Counted from the stretch's first letter, positions 17,597 through 26,750 are shown. The stretch is DNA of 41,805 nt from Bacteroidota bacterium (GCA_030706685.1 JAUZOA010000042.1:1-41805), one strand, 5' to 3'. Numbers and translations are program-made. The notes: a model not told the origin generated them from the letters alone.

Positions 17597-18637
17597 CTAC
17601 TTCTTTACAAAAATGGCTTTCGGAAGCATAGCATGGACTCCTACATTACCGTCAACCAACTGGGTGATATTGACATCAGCCGCCACGCTGCAAAGCATAT
17701 AAGCCTCTGCCTGTGATAATTTTTTTTCATCCACCAGGTAACGGATCATTTCCCGCACTGCAATATGCGTAGCAGCATTAAGATCCCTGTCGCAGCCCAT
17801 AGTGATAATATGTGTGGGGGTTTCCGCCCGGGGCCAAACAATATTTTTACCCTTCTGCACGATAAATTCAAGCTCTCCTTCAAGGGATGTTTCAATGGCG
17901 GTAATATCCACTTCTCCGTTGCCCTGGGCCGCATGTCCATCACCCATTTCAAACAAGCCGCCTTTCACATGAACAGGCAGAAAAAGCGTAGTACCTGCAA
18001 CTAATTCTTTATTGTCAAGATTACCGCCATGTATCCAGGGTGGCGCACTGTTCCAACGACCAGCTTCCTTCGGAGGCGCTACACCCATGCTGCCAAAAAA
18101 GGGGTGAAGCGGGATCTCTATTCCATCCGCAAAGTGACCGGTCATTTTTTCCCGGTCAAGCGGGATGATCTTCATTCTGCGATCGAAGATCTCATCTGAC
18201 AAAAAACCGTTCTGCCCAATAGCATTATAACCATAAGCTATAGGCATCTTAATCGTGTGTATATGTACTTCCAGCATATCACCGGGCTCCGCGCCTTCTA
18301 CATAGATAGGCCCGGTAAGTATATGGCCGCCGGGTCCGCGGTCTTTGACAGCCTGCACTTCGCGTAATTCTTTTTCTACCTGGTCTGCCGGAAGCCCCGC
18401 GCCTTCCAACCTGTCTGGTGAGGAAGTAATGAGAGTGCGCACCCGTACATAGTCCCCGGATTGAATGTGAAGAACCGGTCGGGCTTCCGACCAATAGTTT
18501 CCCCAAACTACGGTGCTATCCGTAGGATTTAATACATAGGGGTTGGTCGCCGAACCTTTCTTCTGGGCTATAGAAGAAATTGGCAACATGATAAAAACAA
18601 GGATAACAGTCATCCTGGGTATAAGGGCAGTTAGCAT
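17597..18637 (-). CDS. Acetamidase/formamidase family protein, secreted
   Basis: A 346-residue member of the FmdA/AmdA family, which hydrolyses formamide or acetamide to ammonia and the acid. Family features: GPGGHILTGPIYVEGAEPGDMLEVHI near the N-terminal third and LFEMGDGHAAQGNGEVD, the Gly-rich metal/active-site region, plus the late Cys in YMLCSVAADVNITQLVDGNVGVH. The ATG at 18637 is preferred because it gives a signal peptide (MLTALIPRMTVILVFIMLPISSIAQ); a longer frame from 18715 adds 26 residues without family character. Export is unusual for the cytoplasmic fungal/methylophilic enzymes but frequent in Bacteroidota homologues, whose substrate is unknown. It stands alone: 248 bp before the DUF2911 gene and 283 bp after the ApbE fusion, all same strand. 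Confidence 0.87.
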   Translation of the reverse strand: MLTALIPRMTVILVFIMLPISSIAQKKGSATNPYVLNPTDSTVVWGNYWSEARPVLHIQSGDYVRVRTLITSSPDRLEGAGLPADQVEKELREVQAVKDRGPGGHILTGPIYVEGAEPGDMLEVHIHTIKMPIAYGYNAIGQNGFLSDEIFDRRMKIIPLDREKMTGHFADGIEIPLHPFFGSMGVAPPKEAGRWNSAPPWIHGGNLDNKELVAGTTLFLPVHVKGGLFEMGDGHAAQGNGEVDITAIETSLEGELEFIVQKGKNIVWPRAETPTHIITMGCDRDLNAATHIAVREMIRYLVDEKKLSQAEAYMLCSVAADVNITQLVDGNVGVHAMLPKAIFVKK

Positions 18638-18885
18638 GGTATTTCTATTTATGATTGGGATCACCGATGGTTTGCAAACCGGATCGGGTTTCAGTGACAA
18701 ATATACCGTTTGCAATAATGTGGGAGAGTCTCAGGCCAGGAATAAAAAACAGGAATAGAGTTTTTACCAGTGAGGAAAACAGATTAATACAGTAAGAATG
18801 TATCTGTTTGTGCCAATTCGCCTGCTGACACAACCGGGAGCAGTGCCTTCACTTGTGGCCTATCCGAAAATATTTAAGTAAATGG

Positions 18886-19737
18886 TTATTTTTTCATCGC
18901 TTCTGCCAGCACTTCTTTATTCAACCGGAGATATTCCTGGTCTTTTCCATCGGTAGCCATCTTAATGCCTTCATTGGCTGTTGCAATCGCACCGGCCTTA
19001 TCACCCATTTTTAATTGTATCCTTGCTTTCCAGTATTTCGCATTATCAGCATTGGGTACCGCTTTTTCAAATTCCTTTATCCATTCAAATGCTTTATTCA
19101 TGTCCTTATCATGGTTGTAATAGTAAATCGCAGCAAAGTAATAGGGTTTTTTCTCACCCTTCATAGCTGCATCTATATTAGCCATTATGCGGGCATCGGG
19201 ATCAATTTCCAGGTGCATCGATACGATTGTATTTTCCCATAGCAACTGGAGATCACAATGATCATTAAAAGTATTGGCAAATTGAATAGTAAATGTTTCC
19301 AGCTTCTTATCCAATTTTCCCGGTTTCACTTTAAACCGCAATACATCCTTTGTGGAATCATAGGAATAAGCGCCCCATTGCTGAGCGGTCTTATTAATAA
19401 TTACCGTCCATTCATTTACCCCGGGTATGGTGAAAAAAGAATACTCGCCCGGGGCCAGCCAATGCTTTTCAATCCGGATACTATCGGTAATCTTGAATTT
19501 CGTAGCATAGTTGGCGCCGGTACGCCAGACAGTCCCGTATGGTTCCATCGCCCCGAATATTTTTCTTCCTTTCACATTAGGTCTCGAATACGTCACAGTT
19601 ATTTGTCCGAGTCCAAAATCCTGTTCTATCTTTTGCAAGGTGCTTGGCTGTGGGATTTTAAGGTCCTGTGCGCCGGCTCTAAAGACACAAAAGGCTGATA
19701 AAACAACAAGACAGGTGGCAATACATTTCATGATCAA
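18886..19737 (-). CDS. DUF2911 domain protein, secreted
   Basis: A 283-residue protein with a signal peptide (ending FRAGAQ). Residues about 30-175 are DUF2911, recognised by the run VTYSRPNVKGRKIFG, PYGTVWRTGANYATKF, and LAPGEYSFFTIPG...WTVIINK, a predicted beta-sandwich. Residues about 185-283 look like short tetratricopeptide-type helices (KAFEWIKEFEKAVPNADNAKYWKARIQLKMGDKAGAIATANEGI), which is usual for this family. Periplasmic; function unknown. Preceded by an exact TAnnTTTG element (19788-19781, minus strand), so it is probably transcribed on its own. Confidence 0.88.
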   Translation of the reverse strand: MIMKCIATCLVVLSAFCVFRAGAQDLKIPQPSTLQKIEQDFGLGQITVTYSRPNVKGRKIFGAMEPYGTVWRTGANYATKFKITDSIRIEKHWLAPGEYSFFTIPGVNEWTVIINKTAQQWGAYSYDSTKDVLRFKVKPGKLDKKLETFTIQFANTFNDHCDLQLLWENTIVSMHLEIDPDARIMANIDAAMKGEKKPYYFAAIYYYNHDKDMNKAFEWIKEFEKAVPNADNAKYWKARIQLKMGDKAGAIATANEGIKMATDGKDQEYLRLNKEVLAEAMKK

Positions 19738-19780
19738 CGATTTTATTTATTTTATAAATTCACCGGTCGATGAACACCTT

Positions 19781-19788
19781 CAAAAATA
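19781..19788 (-). promoter_or_regulatory. Candidate -7 element of the DUF2911 gene
   Basis: Reads TATTTTTG on the minus strand, an exact TAnnTTTG match, with the ATG 43 bp further on. No clear TTG -33 box at the normal distance. Confidence 0.4.
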
Positions 19789-19951
19789 GGGTAAAAAAAA
19801 GGCCGATTATTATATTGCTGCCACCGGCAGGTATGCCTTTACGAAAGGCAAAACCAGGTTCCCCAACGGCTTTTCTATGGCACAGGAAGCACGAGTGTAT
19901 TTTTCACGCCAACTCACAAGATTCGCCAGATGGCAAAGAGACAATGCGCCG

Positions 19952-20833
19952 TTATACTTTGTCCCTTGCAAAACCAACTGTCTCACGATATAATTGAGGC
20001 GCCACGTCGGCATTATTCTTGAAAAACCGGCTAAAATAATATTCATCATTAAATCCAAGCTCGTAAGCTATTGCCTTAATTGTTTTTGAAGTAAGGTAGA
20101 GTTCCCTCTTTGCTTCAATAATGATCCGTTCAGAAATCAGGTCGGTCAGGGTTTTATTGAAATAGGTCTTGCAGATTTTGGCAAGGGCTTTGGCGGAGAT
20201 ATTCAGGAGATTGGCGTAATCACTTGCAGAGTGTTTTGTTCTGTAATGCGTTTCAATGGCGTCTTTCAGGTTTTGCAAAATAAATGGCTCTTTATTTCCG
20301 GCAAACTCCTTTTCAGCTTCCGGTACTCCGCTGATTTTTATCCTGGATGCGGTTATTAAAAAAACTTTCAGGTAAGAAATCAATAATTCATACTGGGCCA
20401 GTTCAGTGTTCTGCATTTCTGTTTCCATTTGCTGGATCAGGGTTTCAAACTTTTGAGTGTCCGCCGGTTCTATCGAAAAAAAAGGCGGCTGGTAAATATT
20501 ATTGAACAAAATACCATTACAGGCCACTTCTTTCTGGTGTTTATGAATACAGAAAAAGTCAGGATGAAAGTTGATAGAAAAGCCCTTTAGTTCCTTTTTG
20601 CTTAAGATCATATAAGGCTGGTAAGGCGAAAAAAACATGATTGTTTTTCCCGAAAAATCATATTCTGAAAAATCGGCTTTTATACGGCCTTCCCCCTGTG
20701 TTATAAGAATGATCGAATAATAATTCAACCGCTGCAAGTGGTCAAAATAGCTATTGTCCTCAAATGGAAATATTTTGAAGGCAAGATGACCGTTGAGTGG
20801 ATTAATTAACGTCAAAACAGCCTGGTGATTCAT
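19952..20833 (-). CDS. AraC family transcriptional regulator
   Basis: A 293-residue regulator with an N-terminal cupin-like sensor (about 1-170; [37 protein letters not shown]) and a C-terminal pair of helix-turn-helix motifs (about 195-290). The second HTH carries the family signature: [34 protein letters not shown]. The ligand is unknown. Its ATG overlaps the stop of the upstream NTF2-like gene by 4 bp (ATGA), so the two are one operon. The inverted repeat at 21266-21310 upstream of that operon is a candidate site for autoregulation. Confidence 0.92.
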   Translation of the reverse strand: MNHQAVLTLINPLNGHLAFKIFPFEDNSYFDHLQRLNYYSIILITQGEGRIKADFSEYDFSGKTIMFFSPYQPYMILSKKELKGFSINFHPDFFCIHKHQKEVACNGILFNNIYQPPFFSIEPADTQKFETLIQQMETEMQNTELAQYELLISYLKVFLITASRIKISGVPEAEKEFAGNKEPFILQNLKDAIETHYRTKHSASDYANLLNISAKALAKICKTYFNKTLTDLISERIIIEAKRELYLTSKTIKAIAYELGFNDEYYFSRFFKNNADVAPQLYRETVGFARDKV

Positions 20834-21243
20834 TTTAATTTCCTATCAATCTCTTTTATCGGTAAATCATTAATACTCGCGTATCGCTTTCTCATTAAAC
20901 CATTTTCATCAAATTCCCACATTTCATTTCCATAACTCCGGAACCAATTTCCTGAGCCATCGCGCCATTCATACTCAAAACGCACAGCCATACGATTTTC
21001 ACGAAAGCCCCATAATTCTTTTTTAAGCCTGTAATCCAGTTCCTTTTTCCATTTCCTTCTTAAAAATAATTTTACTTCTTCTCTCCCGTTAATAAACTCA
21101 GTCCTGTTTCTCCATTCCGTATCAATACTGTATGCCAGGCAAACTTTTTCGGGGTCTTTTGTATTCCAGGCATCTTCTGCCAATTGAACTTTTTGCAGGG
21201 CTGTTTCCATCGTGAACGGCGGTAAAGGGAATTTTTGCTCCAT
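20830..21243 (-). CDS. NTF2-like protein, DUF1348 family
   Basis: A 137-residue single-domain protein with the cone-shaped NTF2/SnoaL fold: helix ([28 protein letters not shown]), then strands with the DUF1348 pattern [25 protein letters not shown] and a long hairpin [46 protein letters not shown]1348 proteins are small cytoplasmic proteins of unknown activity, often beside regulators of stress or xenobiotic genes. First gene of a two-gene operon with the AraC regulator (4-bp overlap). Confidence 0.88.
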   Translation of the reverse strand: MEQKFPLPPFTMETALQKVQLAEDAWNTKDPEKVCLAYSIDTEWRNRTEFINGREEVKLFLRRKWKKELDYRLKKELWGFRENRMAVRFEYEWRDGSGNWFRSYGNEMWEFDENGLMRKRYASINDLPIKEIDRKLK

Positions 21244-21265
21244 AAAATAAGTTGTAAAGTTCGTA

Positions 21266-21310
21266 AATATCCCGGTGACTATGTCTACCGGGATAATATG
21301 TGTACCGGGA
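21266..21310. promoter_or_regulatory. Inverted repeat, candidate operator of the NTF2-AraC operon
   Basis: TATCCCGGT (21268-21276) and ACCGGGATA (21287-21295) form a perfect 9-bp inverted repeat with a 10-bp spacer, and a third half-site ACCGGGA follows at 21304-21310. Half-site centres are about 19 bp apart, close to two helical turns, as for a dimeric activator. The site lies 25-67 bp before the NTF2-like ATG. It might also simply be a hairpin in the leader RNA. Confidence 0.4.
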
Positions 21311-21326
21311 AATGAATAGATTTTGG

Positions 21327-21467
21327 GTAGTGTCCTGGTTTGAGATATGGCCGCAGAGAACCACAGAGTAAAAGAGGGTTACAGAGAAATAATCATACAT
21401 ACTCTGAGGTTCTCTGTTTCTCTGCGGTCCTCCGTGGCCAACATGAAAATTGAAATCGGGACACTAC
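21327..21467. repeat. Palindromic MITE-like element, GTAGTG-type ends
   Basis: A 141-bp imperfect palindrome. It opens with GTAGTGTCCTG and closes with CGGGACACTAC, an 11-bp terminal inverted repeat with one mismatch. Inside, GGCCGCAGAGAACCACAGAG pairs with TCTCTGCGGTCCTCCGTGGCC. No reading frame of interest. It sits 14 bp after the stop of the AhpD-like gene and could end its transcript by forming a long hairpin. Confidence 0.75.
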
Positions 21468-21480
21468 TGGATTTTGTGAC

Positions 21481-22026
21481 TCAGGCTGCCTCTTTCTCCA
21501 GCGTTGAGGCTATAGGAAAATCAATGGGAATATTTGTCAGGTTATGCAGGTAGTTCATAGCAATCTTGTCGCTAACCTGTAAAATAAGATCGACGAGATT
21601 TCCATTATTATATCCTGCTGAATAAAAATCATTCAGCGCCTTTTCGGACACATGGCCTTTCTTTTCAGTAATTTCCTTTGCCAACACTATCATCGCATTC
21701 AACTTAGGATTAGTACTGTATCCCTGCCGGATATGAATAATCTCTTCATCCGGAAAACCATTCATTTTACCAAGCACAGTATGGGCGCTCTGGCAATACC
21801 TGCACCCATTTACTTCGCTGACCACAAGGTTCACCGCTTCTTTTTCTTTGTTGGAAAGCGAGGTCTTTGCGTTTTGAAAAGAAAGATACCGGCTCAGCCC
21901 ATGGTCGGAATAGGCGATTGTCGCATACAGGTTGGGCACCATTCCCAGTACCTTCTTAAGCGTATCGAAATTGCCCTGGTTTTGTGAAGAAACTTCTTCT
22001 CTTGTCGGAACATTAAATGTGTTCAT
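21481..22026 (-). CDS. Carboxymuconolactone decarboxylase / AhpD-like protein
   Basis: A 181-residue protein of the CMD/AhpD fold. The redox motif is intact: Cys75 and Cys78 with His82 in EVNGCRYCQSAH, preceded by the conserved acidic stretch KEKEAVNLVVSEVNG. In this family the CxxC pair acts as a peroxidase-linked thiol switch, so a role in peroxide or alkylhydroperoxide detoxification is likely; true decarboxylase activity would need other residues. All-helical, cytoplasmic. Stands alone between two non-coding palindromic regions. Upstream there is a short inverted repeat TCGTC-N6-GACGA around 22044-22060 that could be an operator. Confidence 0.9.
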   Translation of the reverse strand: MNTFNVPTREEVSSQNQGNFDTLKKVLGMVPNLYATIAYSDHGLSRYLSFQNAKTSLSNKEKEAVNLVVSEVNGCRYCQSAHTVLGKMNGFPDEEIIHIRQGYSTNPKLNAMIVLAKEITEKKGHVSEKALNDFYSAGYNNGNLVDLILQVSDKIAMNYLHNLTNIPIDFPIASTLEKEAA

Positions 22027-22159
22027 TTGATTAAGCTTTTATGTTTCGTCGTTATTGACGATACAAAATTGCCGCACATTCCTGTCCGGGAAAATAGAGA
22101 ATTGACGCTAAGGGATGGACAATTTTCCCTTGTATCCATTGTTCCTTCTGTTAACGGAA

Positions 22160-23659
22160 TCAAATAGCCTGCTTTTCCTGAAGCTTTCTATGCATTATTT
22201 TTCCTTCCCTGGCAATTATTTTTATAATTTCTTCTATATCTTTTTTGGAAGTTCTGAAGTTTACAATACAACCCCTCAGGCAATACTTTTCTTTTACAAT
22301 AGCATTCGATAAAAACACCTCGCCCCCCTTTTGTAATTTATTGAGCAATGCTTCGTTTAATGTATTTAAATACGTTTCCCTGTTTTCGTCATTCTGGGCA
22401 ATATCAACAGGTACGTATCTTAAAGTTGTAATACTTAAATTTTGTGTTATTGCTTCAAGCTCCGGGTGGCTGTTAGCCAGTTCAAAAAATAATTTTGATA
22501 GCTCTATATCTTCACTAATCATTTTAATATATCCTCTCCTGCCCACCTGTTGTAATGTTACCCAAACCTTTAATGCCCTGAAACCACGGGAATTCTGAAG
22601 TCCGTATTCATAATAATTTTGAACCAGGGATTCTTCGTTACTGCTAAAGTTGTAATAGGCCGGGTGAGAACTGTAGGTGTCGGTCAGGTGTTTTGGATTT
22701 TTTACCAGTGTGCACCCTGCTTCAAGCGGACTGTATAGCCATTTATGCGGGTCAAGAGCTATAGAATCGGCTTCCCCGACACCTTCAAACAACATTTTCT
22801 GTTCGGGGATGACTGCCGCCGGAATACCATAGGCGCCATCAATATGAAACCATAAATCATAAGTTTTACAGATAGTGGCAATACCTGAAAGGTCATCTAC
22901 AACTCCCGTGCTTACATCCCCGGCTGTACCTACTACAATAAATGGCTGGTAGCCTTTTTCAAGGTCATTTTTTATAGTGCGTTCCAACACTTCATTATCC
23001 ATTCTATTAGCGGCATCGGTTTGTATCCAGCGTATGGATTTAGAGCCATGACCAAATAAAATAGCGGCTTTTTCTATCCAGGTATGCGTAGCTTTCGAAC
23101 AATAAATAGTCAGTTTCGGCGATGCGCCTGGAATCCCATCTTCCTTAATATTACCAGGCGCTTTAGCTGTTCTTGCAGCCAAAAATGCAGTAAAATTTGC
23201 CATATTACCCCCACTAACTAATATGCCGCCATAGCCGGGAGAAACCCCAATAAATTCCGCCAGCCATTTTACGGTTTGCTTTTCAATTTCAGTAGCTATG
23301 GGACTTAATATTTGTGCCCCGACATTTGGATTAACGGTAGCCGCTAACAAATCCGCCAAAGCGCCTATCGGAGCAGGAGACGAAGTGATATACCCTAAAA
23401 ATTTTGGATGCCCGTTCAACAGCGAATGGTTGAATACCAAATGGGAAGTTTTGGAAAGTATTTCTTCTGCAGAAATGCCATTTTCCGGTAGTGATGAAAT
23501 TCCAATAATACTTTGCAATTGCCCGGGAGTCTCCCCGGTTGTAACGGGTCTTTTATCTATTGTGTCGATAAAACCGGCAATCGTATCGATTAGCTGGTGA
23601 CCCATTCTTTTAAATTCCTCTTTACTGATCCCGATGGGTGTTTTCCGGCTGTTTGTCAT
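22160..23659 (-). CDS. Group II PLP-dependent decarboxylase (aromatic L-amino-acid decarboxylase-like)
   Basis: A 499-residue fold-type I PLP enzyme. Catalytic landmarks: His192 in KATHTW (ring-stacking histidine), Asp274 in FHIDGAYG (pairs with the pyridine nitrogen) and Lys306 in DPHKWLYSPLEAG (Schiff base). The N-terminal swap segment HPKFLGYITSSPAPIGALADLLAATVNPNVG is typical of DOPA/tryptophan/tyrosine decarboxylases. Length matches the family. It likely decarboxylates an aromatic or related amino acid in the cytoplasm; substrate cannot be fixed. No amino-acid antiporter is next to it. A second, shorter and clearly distinct member of the same superfamily lies at 34847-36214. Confidence 0.93.
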   Translation of the reverse strand: MTNSRKTPIGISKEEFKRMGHQLIDTIAGFIDTIDKRPVTTGETPGQLQSIIGISSLPENGISAEEILSKTSHLVFNHSLLNGHPKFLGYITSSPAPIGALADLLAATVNPNVGAQILSPIATEIEKQTVKWLAEFIGVSPGYGGILVSGGNMANFTAFLAARTAKAPGNIKEDGIPGASPKLTIYCSKATHTWIEKAAILFGHGSKSIRWIQTDAANRMDNEVLERTIKNDLEKGYQPFIVVGTAGDVSTGVVDDLSGIATICKTYDLWFHIDGAYGIPAAVIPEQKMLFEGVGEADSIALDPHKWLYSPLEAGCTLVKNPKHLTDTYSSHPAYYNFSSNEESLVQNYYEYGLQNSRGFRALKVWVTLQQVGRRGYIKMISEDIELSKLFFELANSHPELEAITQNLSITTLRYVPVDIAQNDENRETYLNTLNEALLNKLQKGGEVFLSNAIVKEKYCLRGCIVNFRTSKKDIEEIIKIIAREGKIMHRKLQEKQAI

Positions 23660-23729
23660 ATTATATTTTTTAAATGTGCTGCAAATCCAAAAGCAACAAC
23701 AGGTAAGTTAAGAAAAGCGGGCAAGTCCG

Positions 23730-23840
23730 GTAGTGGATCAATTAAAAATGTGGCCACAGAGTAAACAGGGTGGTTTCTCTGTGGTACTCTTTTACTCTGT
23801 GTTCTATGTGGCCATATAAGCATTGAAACTGACCCGCTGC
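23730..23840. repeat. Palindromic MITE-like element, GTAGTG-type ends
   Basis: About 111 bp in the 374-bp gap between the decarboxylase and the methyltransferase. Ends GTAGTGGATCA and TGACCCGCTGC are imperfect inverted repeats. Inside, ATGTGGCCACAGAGTAAA pairs with TTTACTCTGTG...ATGTGGCCAT, with a central GGTTTCTCTGTGG. Core resembles that of the 21327-21467 element (both use AGAGTAAA / CTCTG and GGCC steps). The remainder of the gap shows nothing I can name. Confidence 0.65.
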
Positions 23841-24033
23841 GGGGGTTCTATTAAACAAATATAAAAGTCATTACGTAAACGATTGAACTATGCCATTTGA
23901 TTGGCGGGTAATTGGCTTGCATGGTAAATCCCAGGCGGGTAATTCACGCAAAGCAATTTCTCTCAACAAAAAAGGGGGAATAAGCGAATGGCCTATTCCC
24001 CCGGATCAAATGCACCGTATTACTATTCTCCTT

Positions 24034-24816
24034 TTATTTCTGCGCAATAAAAACCAGGAATTGGTTGTGCAGAAAATGAAAATCATCAGCTACCAGGTAT
24101 GGCTGCAAGGCTATAGAAATCGTCTCCTCGACAGTTTGCCTGTTGCTGTTGCTCACAGCCGCAGCAGCGGGCCCTGTTCCCATAAAGCTTTTAATACCGT
24201 CAGCAAGACTGGCATAAAGAGCAGGACATGCCACCGTAGTCTTATAAATGAGCTTTAACCCGTTATTTTTAAAATGGCTTTCAATCTTTCCATCTTCGGA
24301 AAGTGCAAAAGGGCCTGGGGTACCCGGAGGAGGTGGGGGCAATAATGTCCCAATTGCCTTTAGCACATTAGTCGCATCGCTCGTTTCCGGTTTATCCCAA
24401 ATACCAAGTACCAGCCGGCCACCTGGCCTTATTACTCTTTTTGCCTCTACCAGCGCTTTTTCAAAACTTCCTGCATACTGAAATGAATTGAAACCGGTAA
24501 CCACGTCAAAACTGTTGTCTGCAAAAGGCAATGTCTCAAGATCTTCTTCCAGGAAATTGTTTTGGGGATTACGTTCTTTGGCTACTTCCAGCAAGCCCGG
24601 AGCTGCATCCACGCCAATCACCTGCGCGCCGGCCTTTATGGCCAGGCTACTGAAAAGACCTGCGCCACAACCAGCATCCAGCAATATCTGATCTTCGGTC
24701 AATTTTAATTGTTCCAACACTTTTTTGTACATGGGTAAAAACCAGGGCTCAAAATGCTGTGCCCAATACTGTGGCGCCACACTCCACAGTTTTCCTTGAA
24801 TTGTCTTTGTGCTCAT
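24034..24816 (-). CDS. Class I SAM-dependent methyltransferase
   Basis: A 260-residue methyltransferase of the Methyltransf_11/25 type. Motif I is LLDAGCGAGLFSSLA (45-59) with the acidic Asp70 at the end of strand 2 (VIGVD); then LEEDLETLPFADNSFDVVTGFNSFQYA (motifs II/III) and RVIRPGGRLVLGIWD (post-II). UbiE/MenG-like core, but the C-terminal cap (PPPPPGTPGPFALSEDGKIESHFKNNG) is that of uncharacterised small-molecule methyltransferases. Substrate unknown. An exact TAnnTTTG element lies 27 bp before the ATG. Confidence 0.9.
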   Translation of the reverse strand: MSTKTIQGKLWSVAPQYWAQHFEPWFLPMYKKVLEQLKLTEDQILLDAGCGAGLFSSLAIKAGAQVIGVDAAPGLLEVAKERNPQNNFLEEDLETLPFADNSFDVVTGFNSFQYAGSFEKALVEAKRVIRPGGRLVLGIWDKPETSDATNVLKAIGTLLPPPPPGTPGPFALSEDGKIESHFKNNGLKLIYKTTVACPALYASLADGIKSFMGTGPAAAAVSNSNRQTVEETISIALQPYLVADDFHFLHNQFLVFIAQK

Positions 24817-24842
24817 TGAAATAAAATTTAATAATTAGGACG

Positions 24843-24850
24843 CAAAAATA
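24843..24850 (-). promoter_or_regulatory. Candidate -7 element of the methyltransferase gene
   Basis: Reads TATTTTTG on the minus strand, an exact TAnnTTTG match. No convincing TTG box 19-21 bp before it. Confidence 0.4.
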
Positions 24851-24905
24851 TAGAGCAGGCTCCCGGCAGATATTGCCCAAAAGTCCAGAAATATGACTGA
24901 CAGGC

Positions 24906-25811
24906 TCAGGTAGTTGTTTGCAGTTTTACGGATGCAGGAGAAGTGCCGAATCGCTGGCGGAAAGCCCTGCTGAAATGGGAAGCGCTTTCGAAACCGCTTT
25001 CAAAAGCCGCTTCAGAAACTGTTTTGCCCATATTGCTGAGGAGGTGAAGGGCATGATTCAATCTTTTTTCCATTAGCCATTTACCCGGAGAGGTATGGTA
25101 AAGCCGAAGGAAATCTCTTTTAAATGCAGACAGGCTCCGCGAACTTAACCTGGCAAACTCTTCCAGTTTCAGGTTAAAGCAAAAATTATCTTCCATCACC
25201 CTCTGCAAGGATACGTTTTGAGGCCCTTTCAGTAATGAACAGAAATAAGATAGTATTTCACCATTCATGGGATTATCGGCCATGGTAAGAATCAATTCCC
25301 GGAATTTTAGTTCCAGTAAAGATTGATCGGGTTCGCCGCTGGCATTAAAATAAGCCATCATCGATTGAAAGAAAGCCTGTACTGCGGCGTTTTTATCTAT
25401 GGCAATAACAGCGTCATATTCTTTCCCGGATTGGTGAATAGGGGTTGATTTTCTTTTCAACACTTCACAAATAAATTCATCAGGAACAAAAAACAGGAGG
25501 AAGCAAAACTCCGTATCGAAAAATTGTTCTACAATACAAGCGCCTTTTCTTACAAACACGCAACTGCCTTCACGCAGATCATAGGAGCCGTGGGATGTAT
25601 GCCAGATCTTCCTTCCTTCTACCACGTATATGATATAATTATGGTGGCTCCAGAGATCCTCATATTTGTTCTTAAGCCCGCAATTAAAAATAGTTAAAAG
25701 CGACTCCCCGCAGGTAAACTGCCGGAGACGATTAGGGCTGGTCGCTATATGTGTGTACAGGTTATACAAAAAGAAAGATTGACCGGCAAAAGTAATACTT
25801 ACAGGGGACAT
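24906..25811 (-). CDS. AraC family transcriptional regulator (start trimmed at element boundary)
   Basis: A 301-residue regulator when started at the ATG 25811 (MSPVSITFAGQSFFLYNLY). It has an N-terminal cupin-like domain (WSHHNYIIYVVEGRKIWHTSHGSYDLREGSCVFVRKGACIVEQFF, the pattern of the ExsA/AraC_N type) and two C-terminal HTHs, ending ETVSEAAFESGFESASHFSRAFRQRFGTSPASVK in pattern (here TVSEAAFESGFESASHFSRAF). A longer frame from 25889 adds 26 hydrophobic residues, but those codons lie in the left end of a repeat element (25824-26510) also present elsewhere in the window, so they should not be read as a signal or membrane segment. The element end is 13 bp before the ATG and must supply or replace the promoter. 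Confidence 0.88.
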   Translation of the reverse strand: MSPVSITFAGQSFFLYNLYTHIATSPNRLRQFTCGESLLTIFNCGLKNKYEDLWSHHNYIIYVVEGRKIWHTSHGSYDLREGSCVFVRKGACIVEQFFDTEFCFLLFFVPDEFICEVLKRKSTPIHQSGKEYDAVIAIDKNAAVQAFFQSMMAYFNASGEPDQSLLELKFRELILTMADNPMNGEILSYFCSLLKGPQNVSLQRVMEDNFCFNLKLEEFARLSSRSLSAFKRDFLRLYHTSPGKWLMEKRLNHALHLLSNMGKTVSEAAFESGFESASHFSRAFRQRFGTSPASVKLQTTT

Positions 25812-25823
25812 CTGGTCTGCCAG

Positions 25824-26510
25824 CACAACTGTTTGGAAGATCATAATAAAGAGGAGTAATGAATAAAGGAGAATAAGAAAACCGCGCATTTATCATTGGC
25901 ATATAAGACCGGTGTTGCCATAAGAAAAACAGTTAAAGCTGTTCAGGGATTATTTTCTTTTCATAGCCCACAGTTAAACCCCTGCTGGCAGACAAGGCAA
26001 AACGAATTTTCCCGGATTTTCCTCTCCCCCCAACTGAGTTTTGCAAGACAGGCTAATAACCCCGGTAAAAGTAAACCTGGTGTGTCTGATCTATACCTTT
26101 ACCGTATAAAACAGGGATCAAACACGGATCAAACACGGATATTTTCCCTCTTTTGTCCCTGTATAACCCTATTTTTCTCCCTGTATTATTATTTTTTAAT
26201 ATGATGTATACCCGAAAAAAATCCGGGTGGAACAAGGCTACAAGTCATTTTTATTAATGCTATCCTTTCATGGATCGCGGCTCCGGGCGAGCCCTATTAT
26301 TGTCTCATCCGGGAAGGGAATTTTATATGTAAAAAGACCTTATCAAAAAGCACAAAACCTGCATCCGTGTTCCGTACCTACGGCACTTCTAAAAAGATGT
26401 GTCCTAACGGTGGGGTTTAAACCGGGCTATGAAAAAGAGATTACCCGGTAATCGTTTTAACGATTTCAGGTATTGGCCCGGAGATGGTGAAAATCTTCCG
26501 AACAGTTGTG
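25824..26510. repeat. Long palindromic element, copy A (shared arms, unique core)
   Basis: About 687 bp, non-coding. Ends CACAACTGTTTGGAAGAT and ATCTTCCGAACAGTTGTG are inverted repeats. A second inverted pair lies inside: TTTTCATAGCCC at about 25957-25968 and GGGCTATGAAAAA at 26424-26436. Left arm (25824-25995) and right arm (26398-26510) closely match copy B at 37574-38056, but the core (about 26000-26397) does not. The core holds two GGATCAAACAC units in tandem (from 26115), a GGCTC-CGGGC-GAGCC hairpin (26279-26293) and a CCGTACCTACGG step. Possible 8-bp flanking duplication GGTCTGCC / GGTCTACC. No transposase. Confidence 0.75.
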
Positions 26511-26750
26511 GTCTACCCGGAACCGGTAAATCTGAAATGAACGAGTAGCCCCTGATATATTATTTTCCAGCACAAAAGCCGGTAGGGTCTGATTACCTGC
26601 TTTTTACACAAAACCGTTACCAATCCTAGCCCTTGTTTGTCCAATTGTCCGGTTCCCTGCCCTTCATTCGTCATATAAATGTCCCGGGGGATCCGGGATA
26701 ATAAAAACCCTTTGGCCTGGTCGTCGTTAAAACAATTCACAATTGCACTT

